Origin: Chromatiaceae bacterium
Lineage (GTDB): Bacteria; Pseudomonadota; Gammaproteobacteria; Chromatiales; Chromatiaceae
Direction of reading: 5' to 3'
Assembly (NCBI GenBank): GCA_024235315.1
Contig: JACKMP010000005.1
Span: 124,001-188,000, forward strand
DNA: 64,000 nucleotides
This document shows positions 1 to 8,507 of the stretch, piece after piece (within the stretch, counting starts at the first letter, position 1; each line of letters starts with the position of its first letter). The notes beneath the pieces are model-generated. The model was given only the letters and a program-made list of their open reading frames with translations. It was not told where the DNA came from and did not search any database. Both the position numbers and the translations under genes were made by a program.

Positions 1-1
1 C

Positions 2-265
2 CTCCCTTTGCGCAAGGCCGCACGTCCTGCACATCTCGAGCGCCTGCAGCATTTACAGAGGGAGGGGCGACTGGTACTCGCGGGACCCAATCCCGCGATT
101 GACAGTGCAGATCCCGGTGACGCCGGCTTCACCGGCAGCCTGATCATCGCCGAATTCGCATGTCTGGAGGACGCCTCCGCATGGGCGGATGCAGACCCCT
201 ATGTGGCCGCTGGCGTCTATGCCACGGTCACCGTCAAACCGTTCAAGCAGGTCTTTCCGCAATAA
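2..265 (+). CDS. YciI-like family protein, 5' truncated by window edge
   Basis: This is the C-terminal 87 residues of a small YciI-type protein, a ferredoxin-like alpha/beta fold of about 100 residues. The reading frame is open to the first base of the window. The visible pattern RPAHLERLQ, then GRLVLAGPNPA, then a strand-rich segment ending in an FKQVF-type tail is typical of the family; the family's N-terminal strand would lie outside the window. The TTG at position 8 should not be taken as the start, because the conserved RPAHL segment follows too closely. The biochemical role of YciI proteins is poorly defined. The parvulin gene begins 32 bp downstream on the same strand and may be cotranscribed. 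Confidence 0.8.
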   Translation, partial: LPLRKAARPAHLERLQHLQREGRLVLAGPNPAIDSADPGDAGFTGSLIIAEFACLEDASAWADADPYVAAGVYATVTVKPFKQVFPQ

Positions 266-297
266 GTCGCCCCGCGTTGGGCAAGGAGTTCGAGGGT

Positions 298-1113
298 ATG
301 CGTGGGATCGGATTACGAATCAGCGCCGCGGCATGGTGTCTCCTCGTCTCGGCCACCGTGGCAGGCGAAGAGCAGGTCACGCCGCAGACTCTGGTCAAGG
401 TCGATGACTTTGCGATCACCAATCTGCATCTTGCGCTGTTCGCCAGCCAGACCGGGCGTGCGCCGGATGATGCGGAAGGCCAGATTGCGCTGCTCAATGA
501 GCTGGTCAATAGCGTCATGGTGGCCAATTCCGCGCAGGGCCGGGAACTTGCGGCGCATCCCGAGGTGGCGGCAGCCCTGGAGGTCGCACGCATCCGTCTG
601 ATCGCACAGACCTTCGTGCGCAGTCAGATGCGGCAGACCAAGATCGACGAAGCCAGGTTGCGCGAACTCTATGAGTCGGAATATCTGGCAGGCGGCGGCC
701 AGGAATTCAAGGCCCGGCACATCCTGCTCGACAGTGAAAACGCCGCACTGGAGGTCATCGCCGACCTCGACAAAGGCGCCGACTTCGCCACCCTCGCCAC
801 CGAGCGCTCGATTGGTCCGAGCAAGTCAGTGGGGGGCGACCTCGGCTGGTTCGAACCAGCAGCCATGGTTCCCGAGTTTTCGGCCGCGACTGCAAAACTG
901 GCTGACGGCGCCTACAGCAAGGCACCGGTCAAGACGCAATTCGGCTGGCATGTCATTCTGCGCGAAGCGAGCCGCGCATTGCCGCCGCCCGACTTCGACA
1001 GCGTTCGCCCGGAACTGGAACGCCGGATCCAGCAGGAGCAGGTTGCGAAGGCGATCGATGCGATCCGCAACGATGCGCGGATCGAGGTCCAGAACCTCGA
1101 AAAGGCCGATTGA
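298..1113 (+). CDS. periplasmic peptidyl-prolyl cis-trans isomerase, parvulin type
   Basis: This 271-residue secreted protein probably assists folding of envelope proteins. The start at 298 is chosen because an AAGGAG ribosome-binding site lies about 9 nt upstream and the N-terminus (MRGIGLRIS followed by a hydrophobic stretch ending ATVAG) is a clear signal peptide; the longer open frame back to 160 lacks both. An SurA/PpiC-like helical N-terminal part is followed by a parvulin domain at about residues 130-225, with KARHILL, the FATLA segment and the GGDLGWF motif, then a C-terminal helix. No second parvulin domain is seen, so it is closer to PpiC/PrsA-like proteins than to SurA. No lipobox is present. 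Confidence 0.88.
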   Translation: MRGIGLRISAAAWCLLVSATVAGEEQVTPQTLVKVDDFAITNLHLALFASQTGRAPDDAEGQIALLNELVNSVMVANSAQGRELAAHPEVAAALEVARIRLIAQTFVRSQMRQTKIDEARLRELYESEYLAGGGQEFKARHILLDSENAALEVIADLDKGADFATLATERSIGPSKSVGGDLGWFEPAAMVPEFSAATAKLADGAYSKAPVKTQFGWHVILREASRALPPPDFDSVRPELERRIQQEQVAKAIDAIRNDARIEVQNLEKAD

Positions 1114-1118
1114 AACCG

Positions 1119-1149
1119 ACGCAGGGCCCTGTGAATGCGGGCCCCGCGT
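1119..1149. terminator. possible bidirectional terminator hairpin
   Basis: An inverted repeat (ACGC, one mismatch, GGGCCC / GGGCCC, GCGT) with a 9-nt loop lies between two convergent genes. There is no strong T-run on either side, so it is only a weak intrinsic terminator candidate. Confidence 0.4.
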
Positions 1150-1167
1150 CGCCATGATCCGGCCGCT

Positions 1168-1455
1168 TCACTCGTCGGTATTTTTAGCCACCTTGCCGAT
1201 GCGCCCCAGGGGCACGACGGTGGATGGTGATTTTTCGTCGCTGTAGTAGGGTCGCTCTTGGGCGACACCGGCAGCGTCCGCCAGTTCACGCTCGCGCAAC
1301 GAGATCAACCCGAGACACTGTCGCACGTCCTGGATCGTCTGTTCGGACAACGGGTGTTTCATGGCGCGACTCGGCGGGGTCGTGTCCTTGACGATTTGCG
1401 CCAATACCTTGCGCATCACCAAAAGGATTTCTCGTTCTTTGCTGCTGTCTGTCAT
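1168..1455 (-). CDS. small conserved protein of unknown function
   Basis: A 95-residue soluble, charged protein with no signal peptide or membrane segment. The central block SRAMKHPLSEQTIQDVRQCL followed by GLISLRERELADAAG looks like a conserved gammaproteobacterial family; relatives are sometimes labelled as segregation/condensation protein A, but the protein is much shorter than ScpA and I do not trust that label. The N-terminus reads as one long amphipathic helix. It lies downstream of rpoS on the same strand with a gap of about 117 bp and could be read through from it. Function unknown. Confidence 0.6.
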   Translation of the reverse strand: MTDSSKEREILLVMRKVLAQIVKDTTPPSRAMKHPLSEQTIQDVRQCLGLISLRERELADAAGVAQERPYYSDEKSPSTVVPLGRIGKVAKNTDE

Positions 1456-1572
1456 GCGATCCGGGCTCCGTTACGACCGGCCGACAGAATACCCGAATCG
1501 GCGCCTGCGATACCACGACAGCGCAAGGGCCAATCGGCGCGGCGTCACCTGCCCCGCCTTCCCACCAATGGG

Positions 1573-2559
1573 TCACTTGAAGATCGTATCGATCGAAAAA
1601 CCTTCCTGTTCGAGGATCCCACGCAGGCGTTTCAGCGCATCCATCTGGATCTGGCGGACACGCTCGCGGGTCACGCCCAGTTCATTGGCAACCTGCTCGA
1701 GCGTCGAGTTTTCGTAGCCATGCAGGCCAAAACGCCGTTCCACCACCTCGCGCTGCTTTTCGTTGAGCTTGCCTAGCCATTCATCCAGATGCCCTGACAG
1801 ATCATCGGCCTGGATATGTTCGGTGGGATCTCTTGCGTTCTCGTCGGCAATCGTATCGAGCAGCGGCTTGTCTGCATCCTTGCCGTACGGCGTGTCGACC
1901 GACGTCACACGCTCGTTCAGGCCAAGCATGCGCTTGACTTCGTTGAGTGGCCTGTCGAGGAGGTCGGCGATTTCTTCAGCCGTCGGCTCGTGGTCGAGCG
2001 TCTGGGTAAGTTGGCGCGCCGCCCTCAGGTAGACGTTGATTTCCTTGACCACGTGGATCGGCAGCCGGATCGTGCGCGTCTGGTTCATGATCGCACGCTC
2101 GATGGTCTGGCGAATCCACCAGGTCGCATAGGTCGAGAAGCGGAAGCCGCGCTCCGGGTCGAATTTCTCGACCGCTCTGATCAGACCCAGATTGCCTTCC
2201 TCGATCAGGTCGAGAAGTGCCAATCCGCGATTCATGTAGCGACGTGCGATCTTGACCACGAGACGCAGATTGCATTCGATCATGCGCCGCCTGGCAGCCG
2301 CATCTCCCTTCTGTGCAAGCCGCGCGTAGTAGACCTCCTCTTCGGCAGTCAGGAGCTTGGAGAAGCCTATCTCGTTGAGGTAGAGACGCGTCGCATCGAG
2401 TTGGCTGTCGGGAATCTCGCCGGCTGCATACTTGCCATCTTCGTCTGGCTCTTCGATGTCCAGTTCTTTCGCGTCATCCGCATCGAGATCTGTCTCATCG
2501 ACCACCTCGTCCAGTTCGTCGACGACTTCCAGATCAACATCCTCGCTCTTTGCGGGCAT
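1573..2559 (-). CDS. rpoS: RNA polymerase sigma factor RpoS (sigma-38)
   Basis: A 328-residue group 2 sigma factor for general stress and stationary-phase transcription. Region 1.2 (DATRLYLNEIG), region 2 (RRRMIECNLRLVVKIARRY, DLIEEGNLGLIRAVEKFD, FRFSTYATWWIRQTIERAI), region 3 and region 4 (LEQVANELGVTRERVRQIQ) are all intact. The N-terminal 50 residues are very acidic, with Asp/Glu runs. The length matches RpoS rather than the roughly 600-residue RpoD. It follows nlpD directly on the minus strand, the classic gammaproteobacterial context; in E. coli the main rpoS promoter lies inside nlpD, and the same may hold here. Confidence 0.97.
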   Translation of the reverse strand: MPAKSEDVDLEVVDELDEVVDETDLDADDAKELDIEEPDEDGKYAAGEIPDSQLDATRLYLNEIGFSKLLTAEEEVYYARLAQKGDAAARRRMIECNLRLVVKIARRYMNRGLALLDLIEEGNLGLIRAVEKFDPERGFRFSTYATWWIRQTIERAIMNQTRTIRLPIHVVKEINVYLRAARQLTQTLDHEPTAEEIADLLDRPLNEVKRMLGLNERVTSVDTPYGKDADKPLLDTIADENARDPTEHIQADDLSGHLDEWLGKLNEKQREVVERRFGLHGYENSTLEQVANELGVTRERVRQIQMDALKRLRGILEQEGFSIDTIFK

Positions 2560-2615
2560 GCCCCCTCCATCACTTTGTGACTACGCCTGTCAGACCCGTG
2601 CACACGACCGTACGA

Positions 2616-3431
2616 TCACCGTCGCGGCAACAGCCCCAGGGGATCGACAGGTTTACCGTCGCGTCTGATTTCGAAATGCAGTAGCGGGTTGCCATTGTTG
2701 GCAGTGCCCATCTCTGCAATGTCTTGTCCTTTGGTGACCTGATCGCCTTCTTTGACCAGGATCGATCTGTTGTGCCCGTAAGCACTCAGATAATTATCAT
2801 TATGTTTGACGATGATAAGCTGCCCGTAGCCGATCAGTCCACTACCGCTATACACGACCTTTCCGGCCTCGGCGGCCTTGATCGGGAGACCGTTGCGACC
2901 GGCTATCTTGATGCCGTTTCGCAATGGATCGTCCGCCTTGAACGACGATACGATCTGGCCACGAGCAGGCCAGATCCAAGCAAGCCGCCGTGTCGGTGAT
3001 GGAGCAGGTTCGGGTTTACGCTGGGGCCGCTTTTCCGGATTGACGGTTGCTCGTGCTGCGGTCGTTGACGCGGGTGGTGGAGGCCTTCTGGCCGGAGGCG
3101 GCGTGAGGCGAAGCGTCTGCCCGGTAAAGATGTGGTAAGGAGGACGTATCCCATTCCACGCGGCGATCAGGCGGTAGTCGACGCCTCGCTGCCACGCGAT
3201 GCCATACAGCGTGTCACCACGCTGCACGCGATATTCGTCGGCACGCAGCGTGCCACGCACGGGCTTCGGTGCCGGCGCCCTGCTGCCACGCGTTTCCACC
3301 GGCGCACGCCAGCTCGCCGTACAACCCGACAGGTGAACGACAGCGCCAGCAAGGCAGCATGCGAGCAGCATCCGTCCGCACCAGCCGGACAATACTGTAC
3401 ACAACGATTTCCGTAAGGCTTCGTGCTTCAA
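2616..3431 (-). CDS. nlpD: lipoprotein NlpD, LysM plus degenerate M23 domain
   Basis: A murein-binding lipoprotein expected to activate an amidase (AmiC-type) at the division septum. The order is a lipobox (LSGC) after a hydrophobic signal, a LysM domain (YRVQRGDTLYGIAWQRG), a Pro/Arg-rich linker and an M23/LytM domain ending in LLHFEIRRDGKPVDP. The first zinc-binding motif of active M23 peptidases is missing, as in E. coli NlpD, so it is probably an activator and not a hydrolase. The start is uncertain: no ATG fits well. The TTG at 3431 gives a basic n-region (KHEALRKS) before the lipobox; a TTG at 3497 is also open but would overlap yqaA by 41 nt. Confidence 0.88.
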   Translation of the reverse strand: MKHEALRKSLCTVLSGWCGRMLLACCLAGAVVHLSGCTASWRAPVETRGSRAPAPKPVRGTLRADEYRVQRGDTLYGIAWQRGVDYRLIAAWNGIRPPYHIFTGQTLRLTPPPARRPPPPASTTAARATVNPEKRPQRKPEPAPSPTRRLAWIWPARGQIVSSFKADDPLRNGIKIAGRNGLPIKAAEAGKVVYSGSGLIGYGQLIIVKHNDNYLSAYGHNRSILVKEGDQVTKGQDIAEMGTANNGNPLLHFEIRRDGKPVDPLGLLPRR

Positions 3432-3456
3432 ATCCCCGGTACTTTGCGACGCCAGA

Positions 3457-4035
3457 TCATGATCTGTAGATGATGAATATGATGAGCAGCGCTGCAACCG
3501 TCAACCATCCCAGCCAGTCGACCCAGCGGTGCAACCTCTGCTCCATTGCCTCACCACCCCAGGACATCAACAGGGCGACCAGGTAGAAGCGCAGGCCGCG
3601 CCCGATAAACGATGCCAGCAGGAAGGGCAGGAACGCCATGCTGACGACGCCCGCCGTGATAGTGAACACCTTGTATGGAATCGGTGAAAAGCCGGCGGCG
3701 AAGATGGCGAGGAAGCCCCATTCATCGAACCATTGTTTGGCCAGCGTGAAGGTAGCCGCGTAACGACCCTCCTCCAGCCAGGGCTGAACGAGTTCAAACG
3801 CAAACACGCCGATCAGGTAACCGAACATGCCGCCCAGCACGGAGGCCAGGGTGGTCAAGGTCGCAAACCACACGGCACGGCGCGGTTGTGCCAGGCTCAT
3901 CGGTGCGAGCATCACGTCAGGCGGAATCGGAAAGAACGAGGATTCGGCAAAACTCAGCCCACCCAGATACCAGGGCGCGCGTGGATGACGTGCCCAGCGC
4001 ATCGCCCTTGCATACAATGGCGAAAAGATCTTCAT
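3457..4035 (-). CDS. yqaA: YqaA/DedA-type (VTT domain) inner membrane protein
   Basis: A 192-residue integral membrane protein of the DedA/SNARE-associated (VTT) superfamily, whose relatives move lipids or support envelope integrity. Several hydrophobic segments are visible (around residues 55-80, 110-135 and 170-190), with the conserved GRGLRFYLVALL stretch. The pattern SFFPIPPDVMLAPM near the N-terminus is the reentrant Pro-rich segment of the family. It sits between pcm and nlpD; its ATG follows the pcm stop codon with no gap (TGAATG), which points to translational coupling. The substrate cannot be read from the sequence. Confidence 0.88.
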   Translation of the reverse strand: MKIFSPLYARAMRWARHPRAPWYLGGLSFAESSFFPIPPDVMLAPMSLAQPRRAVWFATLTTLASVLGGMFGYLIGVFAFELVQPWLEEGRYAATFTLAKQWFDEWGFLAIFAAGFSPIPYKVFTITAGVVSMAFLPFLLASFIGRGLRFYLVALLMSWGGEAMEQRLHRWVDWLGWLTVAALLIIFIIYRS

Positions 4036-4713
4036 TCAGGTCACGCCGGTAAGCAGCGGGACGAAGCTCACCCGCTCCAGCAGTTCGTGTTCATAACCGT
4101 CGCTCGTGCGAATCACCCGCACGAGCGCCTGCTCGTCGCGGCGCCCGATCGGCAGAACCATCCGGCCGCCTGGGCAAAGCTGCTCCACCAGCGCCAAGGG
4201 GATGCCCTCAGGTGCGGCTGTGACGATGATGCCGTCAAACGGCGCATACTCGGGCAGCCCCATGCCCCCGTCGGTATGCTTGGTGACGATGTTACGTATC
4301 TTCAATGCCTGGAAACGGCGACGCGCCTGATCCAGCAGCACCTTGATCCGTTCGACGGTATAGACGCGTCGCACCAGAGGCGCGAGCACCGCGGTCTGGT
4401 ACCCTGAACCCGTCCCCACTTCCATGACGCTTTCCAGCGGTCCGGCTTCCAGCAGTGCCTCTGTCATGCGCGCGACGATATAGGGCTGGGAGATCGTCTG
4501 ACCGTTACCGATCGGCAGCGCCGTATCCTCGTAGGCGCGACTCGCCAGCGCCTCGTCGACGAACAGGTGGCGCGGGGTGTTGCGCATGCAGTCGAGTACC
4601 TGACGGTCGCGTATGCCTTCATCGCGCAAACGCTGGACCAGACGCTCGCGGGTACGCTGCGAAGTCATGCCGATACCAAGATGCCCCGGTGTCATTCCTG
4701 ACGCTCCAGCCAT
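4036..4713 (-). CDS. pcm: protein-L-isoaspartate O-methyltransferase
   Basis: A 225-residue cytosolic repair enzyme that methylates L-isoaspartyl residues in ageing proteins using SAM. Diagnostic segments are RHLFVDE, the substrate-binding ALPIGNGQTISQPYIVARM, the SAM-binding motif I MEVGTGSGYQTAVLA, and PFDGIIVTAAPEGIP. The 5' end overlaps the surE 3' end by 22 nt. An internal ATG at 4668 (MTSQRTRERLVQ) matches the usual family start and is a plausible alternative that would remove most of the overlap. Part of surE-pcm-yqaA-nlpD-rpoS, whose products act in stress survival and stationary phase. Confidence 0.95.
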   Translation of the reverse strand: MAGASGMTPGHLGIGMTSQRTRERLVQRLRDEGIRDRQVLDCMRNTPRHLFVDEALASRAYEDTALPIGNGQTISQPYIVARMTEALLEAGPLESVMEVGTGSGYQTAVLAPLVRRVYTVERIKVLLDQARRRFQALKIRNIVTKHTDGGMGLPEYAPFDGIIVTAAPEGIPLALVEQLCPGGRMVLPIGRRDEQALVRVIRTSDGYEHELLERVSFVPLLTGVT

Positions 4714-5441
4714 GCCGCCAGCGATTCCAGTGCCTGGTGTCGGGTGAGATCGACCTGTAACGGTGTGACCGAGACGAAGCCATTGCGCACCGCATGAAAA
4801 TCGGTGCCGGGTCCCGCATCCTGCTCCGCACCTGCGGGGCCCACCCAGTAGATCGGCCGACCGCGCGGGTCTTCCGCCTTTACCACCGGCTCGGCCTTGT
4901 GCCGATGCCCCAGGCGGGTTGCCAGCATCCCCTTCAGCTGGTCATAAGGAAGGTCCGGTACATTGACGTTGAGAATCGAGTCCGCCGCAAGAGGTCTTTC
5001 GCATAGGCGCTGCACCAGGTCGACGGCGACCCGCGCCGCTGAGTCGAAGTAACGCGGCGTATGCGAGGCGATCGAGATCGCGATCGCCGGATACCCGAGA
5101 AATCGTCCTTCGGTAGCGGCGGCCACCGTACCCGAATAGATCACGTCGTCACCCATGTTTGCGCCCGCGTTGATCCCCGAGACCACCATATCCGGTTCTT
5201 CTTCCAACAGCCCGGTGATCGCGAGGTGAACGCAGTCGGTCGGCGTACCTTCCACGCGGATGAAGCCATTCTCGCCGGTGCGCGCACGGATCGGTTGTTC
5301 CAGGGTGAGGGAGTTGCTGGCGCCGCTTCGATCACGGTCCGGCGCCACCACGATCGTTTCCGCAATGCCGGAGATGGCGCCGTGCAGTGCCTCCAGGCCC
5401 GGGGCCTGATAACCATCATCGTTGCTGAGAAGAATTCGCAT
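4692..5441 (-). CDS. surE: 5'/3'-nucleotidase (survival protein) SurE
   Basis: A 249-residue divalent-metal-dependent nucleotidase. The start is set at 5441 because the family begins MRILLSNDDGYQAPG, with the metal-binding DD pair; an AGGATGG ribosome-binding site precedes it, and the upstream in-frame extension to 5507 has no family similarity. Other motifs are VVAPDRDRSGASNSLTL, GTPTDCVHLA and VVSGINAGANMGDDVIYSGT. First gene of the minus-strand stress cluster leading to rpoS. The divergent smr gene starts 121 bp away, so promoters for both must lie in that interval. Confidence 0.96.
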   Translation of the reverse strand: MRILLSNDDGYQAPGLEALHGAISGIAETIVVAPDRDRSGASNSLTLEQPIRARTGENGFIRVEGTPTDCVHLAITGLLEEEPDMVVSGINAGANMGDDVIYSGTVAAATEGRFLGYPAIAISIASHTPRYFDSAARVAVDLVQRLCERPLAADSILNVNVPDLPYDQLKGMLATRLGHRHKAEPVVKAEDPRGRPIYWVGPAGAEQDAGPGTDFHAVRNGFVSVTPLQVDLTRHQALESLAAWLERQE

Positions 5442-5561
5442 ACCATCCTGAGTGCCGACCGGACACTGCCGCCGGGCGGTTTTTTTGGCTGACCGATGAT
5501 ACTGCAAACCCTGCCCTGCCTCACCTTGATCTGGGACCGTTTAGCCGTTTCAATCATCGCC

Positions 5562-6104
5562 ATGGGAAACCCAGACGACAACCCGGACGACAAAGGTGAG
5601 GGCGAGTTTCGCGAGGCGATGCGCGACGTCGAGCCCATCGAAGATGGTCGCGCCGACCCGTACCGCAAGAAGCGCCGCCCGGAACCCCTCAACCTGCCCG
5701 TCGGCGATGAGCGCGTGGATGACTTCGCTGATCTGGCAATCGAGACCGGAGAATTTCTGGAGTTTCGCCGTCCGGGCATCCAGAACCGCGTGTTTCGCGA
5801 TCTCCAGCGCGGTGTGATCGAGGCGCAGGGGACACTCGACCTGCACGGCCTTCGCGTACGTGAGGCCAAGCCCGCGTTGGCGAGGTTCCTCAACCATAGC
5901 CTGGCGAGCGGCCGGCGCTGCGTCCGCATCATCCATGGCAAGGGCATTGGTTCCGGTGGCCAGCAGCCGATGTTGAAGCAGAAGACCAACCAATGGCTGC
6001 GGCAGAAGGACGAAGTGCTCGCCTTTGTGACCGCGCCGCGTTGGGATGGCGGTACTGGTGCTGTGTACGTGCTCCTGTCAGGAAAGTATCGACGGTTCGA
6101 CTAG
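5562..6104 (+). CDS. Smr domain protein (SmrA-like)
   Basis: A 180-residue cytosolic protein with a C-terminal Smr domain, a fold found in nucleases and nucleic-acid-binding proteins. The start at 5562 (ATG, MGNPDDNPDD) is preferred over the upstream in-frame GTG/ATG options because the N-terminus then is the usual acidic leader. Smr motifs are visible: TLDLHGLRVREA, the VRIIHGKG(I)GS loop, and a final GGTGAVYVLL strand. The middle (DFADLAIETGEFLEF, RPGIQNRVFRDLQRG) matches the E. coli SmrA/YdaL arrangement. It is inserted on the plus strand between truD and surE, which are adjacent in many gammaproteobacteria. Confidence 0.9.
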   Translation: MGNPDDNPDDKGEGEFREAMRDVEPIEDGRADPYRKKRRPEPLNLPVGDERVDDFADLAIETGEFLEFRRPGIQNRVFRDLQRGVIEAQGTLDLHGLRVREAKPALARFLNHSLASGRRCVRIIHGKGIGSGGQQPMLKQKTNQWLRQKDEVLAFVTAPRWDGGTGAVYVLLSGKYRRFD

Positions 6105-6119
6105 TCGGTCGCCCAGGGA

Positions 6120-7196
6120 TCAGGAATCAGGATCGGCTTCGTCTGCATCGTGTGAGCGGACGATTTCTCGCAATACGGCAGTCGCAAAAGCCCCCGCGAC
6201 CAATTGAAACGACAGCAGAAGTGAATTGTCCTGCCAACTCCAGTCCAGCCCGTCCGCCACCAGACGCAGCGAACGACGGTCGGCATCCAGCCCCAGGCGC
6301 GTCAACCCCTCGATCCATGACTGCGCCTCGGCCAGTGCACGCTCCTCATTCAGCCTTGCATCGGCTTCGACCTGCAGGGCACGGCCGGGGCGGCCGCACA
6401 GCGGGCCGGTCGGATGCACATCCAGTCTCGCCAGCCTGTCGGCGATCGTCGGATCCGCGGCGTCGTACATGAACTGCCGTTGCGACCCCGCAAGGGACAT
6501 CACATCGCCCGCTATCGCCCTGTCCCAGGTGCCTGCATTGACGCGCGCCGCCAACACCTGGTTGAACAGCTGCGAACGCGCCGCCGACAGGATCATGCTG
6601 CGTTGCTCGCGCCCACCGCGGCGACCACGCCCGGCCAGCAGATCATCGGCACGCCGCAGGTTCTGTCCACCGCGCCCAAACCGCTGACTGCCGAAGTAGT
6701 TGGGTACGCCGGCATCGCGGATGCGCTGTAACTGCCGCTCTGCCTCGGCGACATCACCCACCACGCTGTCGACCCTGATCCGGAAGCGGTTGCCGCGCAG
6801 CGAGCCGCGGCGGATCTTGCGGTTGTGCCGTTGCGCAGCGATCACCTGCAGGGATTCATCTTCGATCGTCGACCAGTCCGGCGCCTCGCGCCCCGGGAGC
6901 TGTACCGAGAAATGCTGCGTCGTCACCGCGTTGCGGTCTTTCAGGCCCGCATAACCGATCGCCACCTGGGGCACACCGGCGAGCCGGGCAATCGCCCTCG
7001 CCACATCCTGGGTATTGCGTTCGCGTTTTCGCACCGTGAGAAAGACGTGCTCACCGTCTCCCGATGCCTGGTAACCCAGCTGCTCCTCAACGACAAAGTC
7101 CTCGGGCGAGGCGCGCAGGCGCCCGCTCAGCACAGGCCCCCCGTGGGCGAAAGGCAGATCCAGCGTCGGATCATCCGGAGGCGGCGACTGCGTCAT
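6120..7196 (-). CDS. truD: tRNA pseudouridine(13) synthase TruD
   Basis: A 358-residue enzyme that isomerises uridine 13 in tRNA(Glu). The start at 7196 is chosen because it overlaps the ispF stop codon by one base (TGATG), and the following MTQSPPPDDPTLDLPFAHGG flows into the family N-terminus; a longer frame back to 7334 only runs antiparallel inside ispF. The catalytic Asp lies in GYAGLKDRNAVTTQ; NYFGSQRFG and the RGNRFRIRV segment are also diagnostic. Translationally coupled to ispF. The 3' end converges on smr with a 15-bp gap. Confidence 0.95.
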   Translation of the reverse strand: MTQSPPPDDPTLDLPFAHGGPVLSGRLRASPEDFVVEEQLGYQASGDGEHVFLTVRKRERNTQDVARAIARLAGVPQVAIGYAGLKDRNAVTTQHFSVQLPGREAPDWSTIEDESLQVIAAQRHNRKIRRGSLRGNRFRIRVDSVVGDVAEAERQLQRIRDAGVPNYFGSQRFGRGGQNLRRADDLLAGRGRRGGREQRSMILSAARSQLFNQVLAARVNAGTWDRAIAGDVMSLAGSQRQFMYDAADPTIADRLARLDVHPTGPLCGRPGRALQVEADARLNEERALAEAQSWIEGLTRLGLDADRRSLRLVADGLDWSWQDNSLLLSFQLVAGAFATAVLREIVRSHDADEADPDS

Positions 7197-7669
7197 CAGA
7201 TCGCCACCAGCAGCACGACCGCATGTGCAGCGATCCCCTCGCCCCGCCCCGTATACCCCATGCGTTCGGTCGTGGTCGCCTTGACGTTGACCCGGTCCTG
7301 CGCAACACCCATCTCCTGGGCCAGATTTGCACACATCTCCTGAATGTGCGGGCCCATCCGCGGCGCCTGGGCCACGACCGTGGCGTCGAGATTGGAGACC
7401 CGCAGGCCACGCGCCGCCACCGCATCGCGCACGCGTCGCAGCAACACGCGGCTGTCGATGCCCCGGTACTGGTCGTCCGAATCGGGAAAATGCCGCCCTA
7501 TGTCACCAAGCCCGGCCGCACCAAGAATCGCGTCACAGATGGCATGAATCAGCACATCGCCGTCCGAATGCGCCTCCAGGCCCCTGTCGTGATCGATGCG
7601 GACGCCACCGATCGTGATATGAGTGCCTTCACAGAAGCGATGTGCATCGAAGCCATGACCGATACGCAT
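7196..7669 (-). CDS. ispF: 2-C-methyl-D-erythritol 2,4-cyclodiphosphate synthase
   Basis: A 157-residue enzyme of the MEP isoprenoid pathway that cyclises CDP-ME 2-phosphate with loss of CMP. The start at 7669 gives MRIGHGFDAHRF, with the metal-binding Asp and His; the in-frame extension upstream is outside the family. HSDGDVLIHAICDAILGA and the C-terminal GYTGRGEGIAAHAV are characteristic. ispD usually abuts ispF; here tatD, on the other strand, sits between them. Confidence 0.96.
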   Translation of the reverse strand: MRIGHGFDAHRFCEGTHITIGGVRIDHDRGLEAHSDGDVLIHAICDAILGAAGLGDIGRHFPDSDDQYRGIDSRVLLRRVRDAVAARGLRVSNLDATVVAQAPRMGPHIQEMCANLAQEMGVAQDRVNVKATTTERMGYTGRGEGIAAHAVVLLVAI

Positions 7670-7735
7670 AACGGTTTCACACGGGTGCCTGAGGGGAGCG
7701 CGATCATAACACCGGTGGCGCGCTAGACTGACGTC

Positions 7736-8497
7736 ATGGAACTGTTCGATACGCATTGCCATCTCGATGTCGAGGAGTTCGACGCCGACCGCGACGAGGT
7801 GCTCACCGCCGCACGCGCAGCAGGTGTCGCCGAGCTATTGGTGCCGGCAGTGCAGCGCGCCACCTGGCCGGCATTGCTCCGGCTGTGCGCCGCCGATGCC
7901 CAGCTGCATCCAGCCCTGGGGCTGCACCCGGTATACCTGCACCGGCACGAACCTGATGACATTGCGGCTCTGGCCGCGCAGGTGGCCCGAACGCGGCCCG
8001 TGGCCATCGGGGAGATCGGGCTGGACTGGTTTGTGCCGGATCTCGACCGGGACCAGCAACAACGCCTGTTGGAGGGTCAACTGGAGATTGCACAGGCATT
8101 CGATCTGCCCGTGGTGCTACATGTGCGCAAGGCACATGACGCCATGCTCAACACGCTCAGGCGATACCGCCTCAACGGCGGATTCTGCCATGCATTCAAC
8201 GGCAGCCTGGCACAGGCAGATCGCTATCTCGACATGGGGTTCCACCTGGGATTTGGCGGTATGCTGACCTTCGAGCGATCGAATCACCTGCGACGCCTGG
8301 CAGTTGCGCTGCCGCTCGATGCAATCGTGCTTGAGACCGACGCGCCGGATATGACGGTCGCCTCGCATCAGCATCAACGCAACAGCCCCGCCTACCTCCC
8401 GGAGGTGTTGTCTGCGCTGGCCAGTCTGCGCGGCTTACCAGAAGACGAGATTGCGCGGGAGACGACTGCCACTTCGCGTCGCGTACTGCATCTGTAA
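7736..8497 (+). CDS. TatD family metal-dependent hydrolase
   Basis: A 253-residue TIM-barrel hydrolase of the TatD/YjjV branch, whose members are metal-dependent deoxyribonucleases or related hydrolases. Metal ligands are seen in order: DTHCHLD (HxH), GEIGLDW (Glu), VLHVRKAHD (His), CHAFNG (His) and LETDAPDM (Asp). The AFNGSL and QRNSPAYLPEVL segments suggest YjjV more than TatD proper. It lies alone on the plus strand between ispF and ispD; the intergenic space to ispD is only 10 bp, and 66 bp separate it from ispF. Confidence 0.92.
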   Translation: MELFDTHCHLDVEEFDADRDEVLTAARAAGVAELLVPAVQRATWPALLRLCAADAQLHPALGLHPVYLHRHEPDDIAALAAQVARTRPVAIGEIGLDWFVPDLDRDQQQRLLEGQLEIAQAFDLPVVLHVRKAHDAMLNTLRRYRLNGGFCHAFNGSLAQADRYLDMGFHLGFGGMLTFERSNHLRRLAVALPLDAIVLETDAPDMTVASHQHQRNSPAYLPEVLSALASLRGLPEDEIARETTATSRRVLHL

Positions 8498-8507
8498 CCG
8501 ATGCGGT

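Noticed and set aside
1816..2580. A 254-residue plus-strand open frame opposite rpoS
   Set aside because: Pure antisense shadow of a highly conserved sigma factor gene, with no homology-like features.
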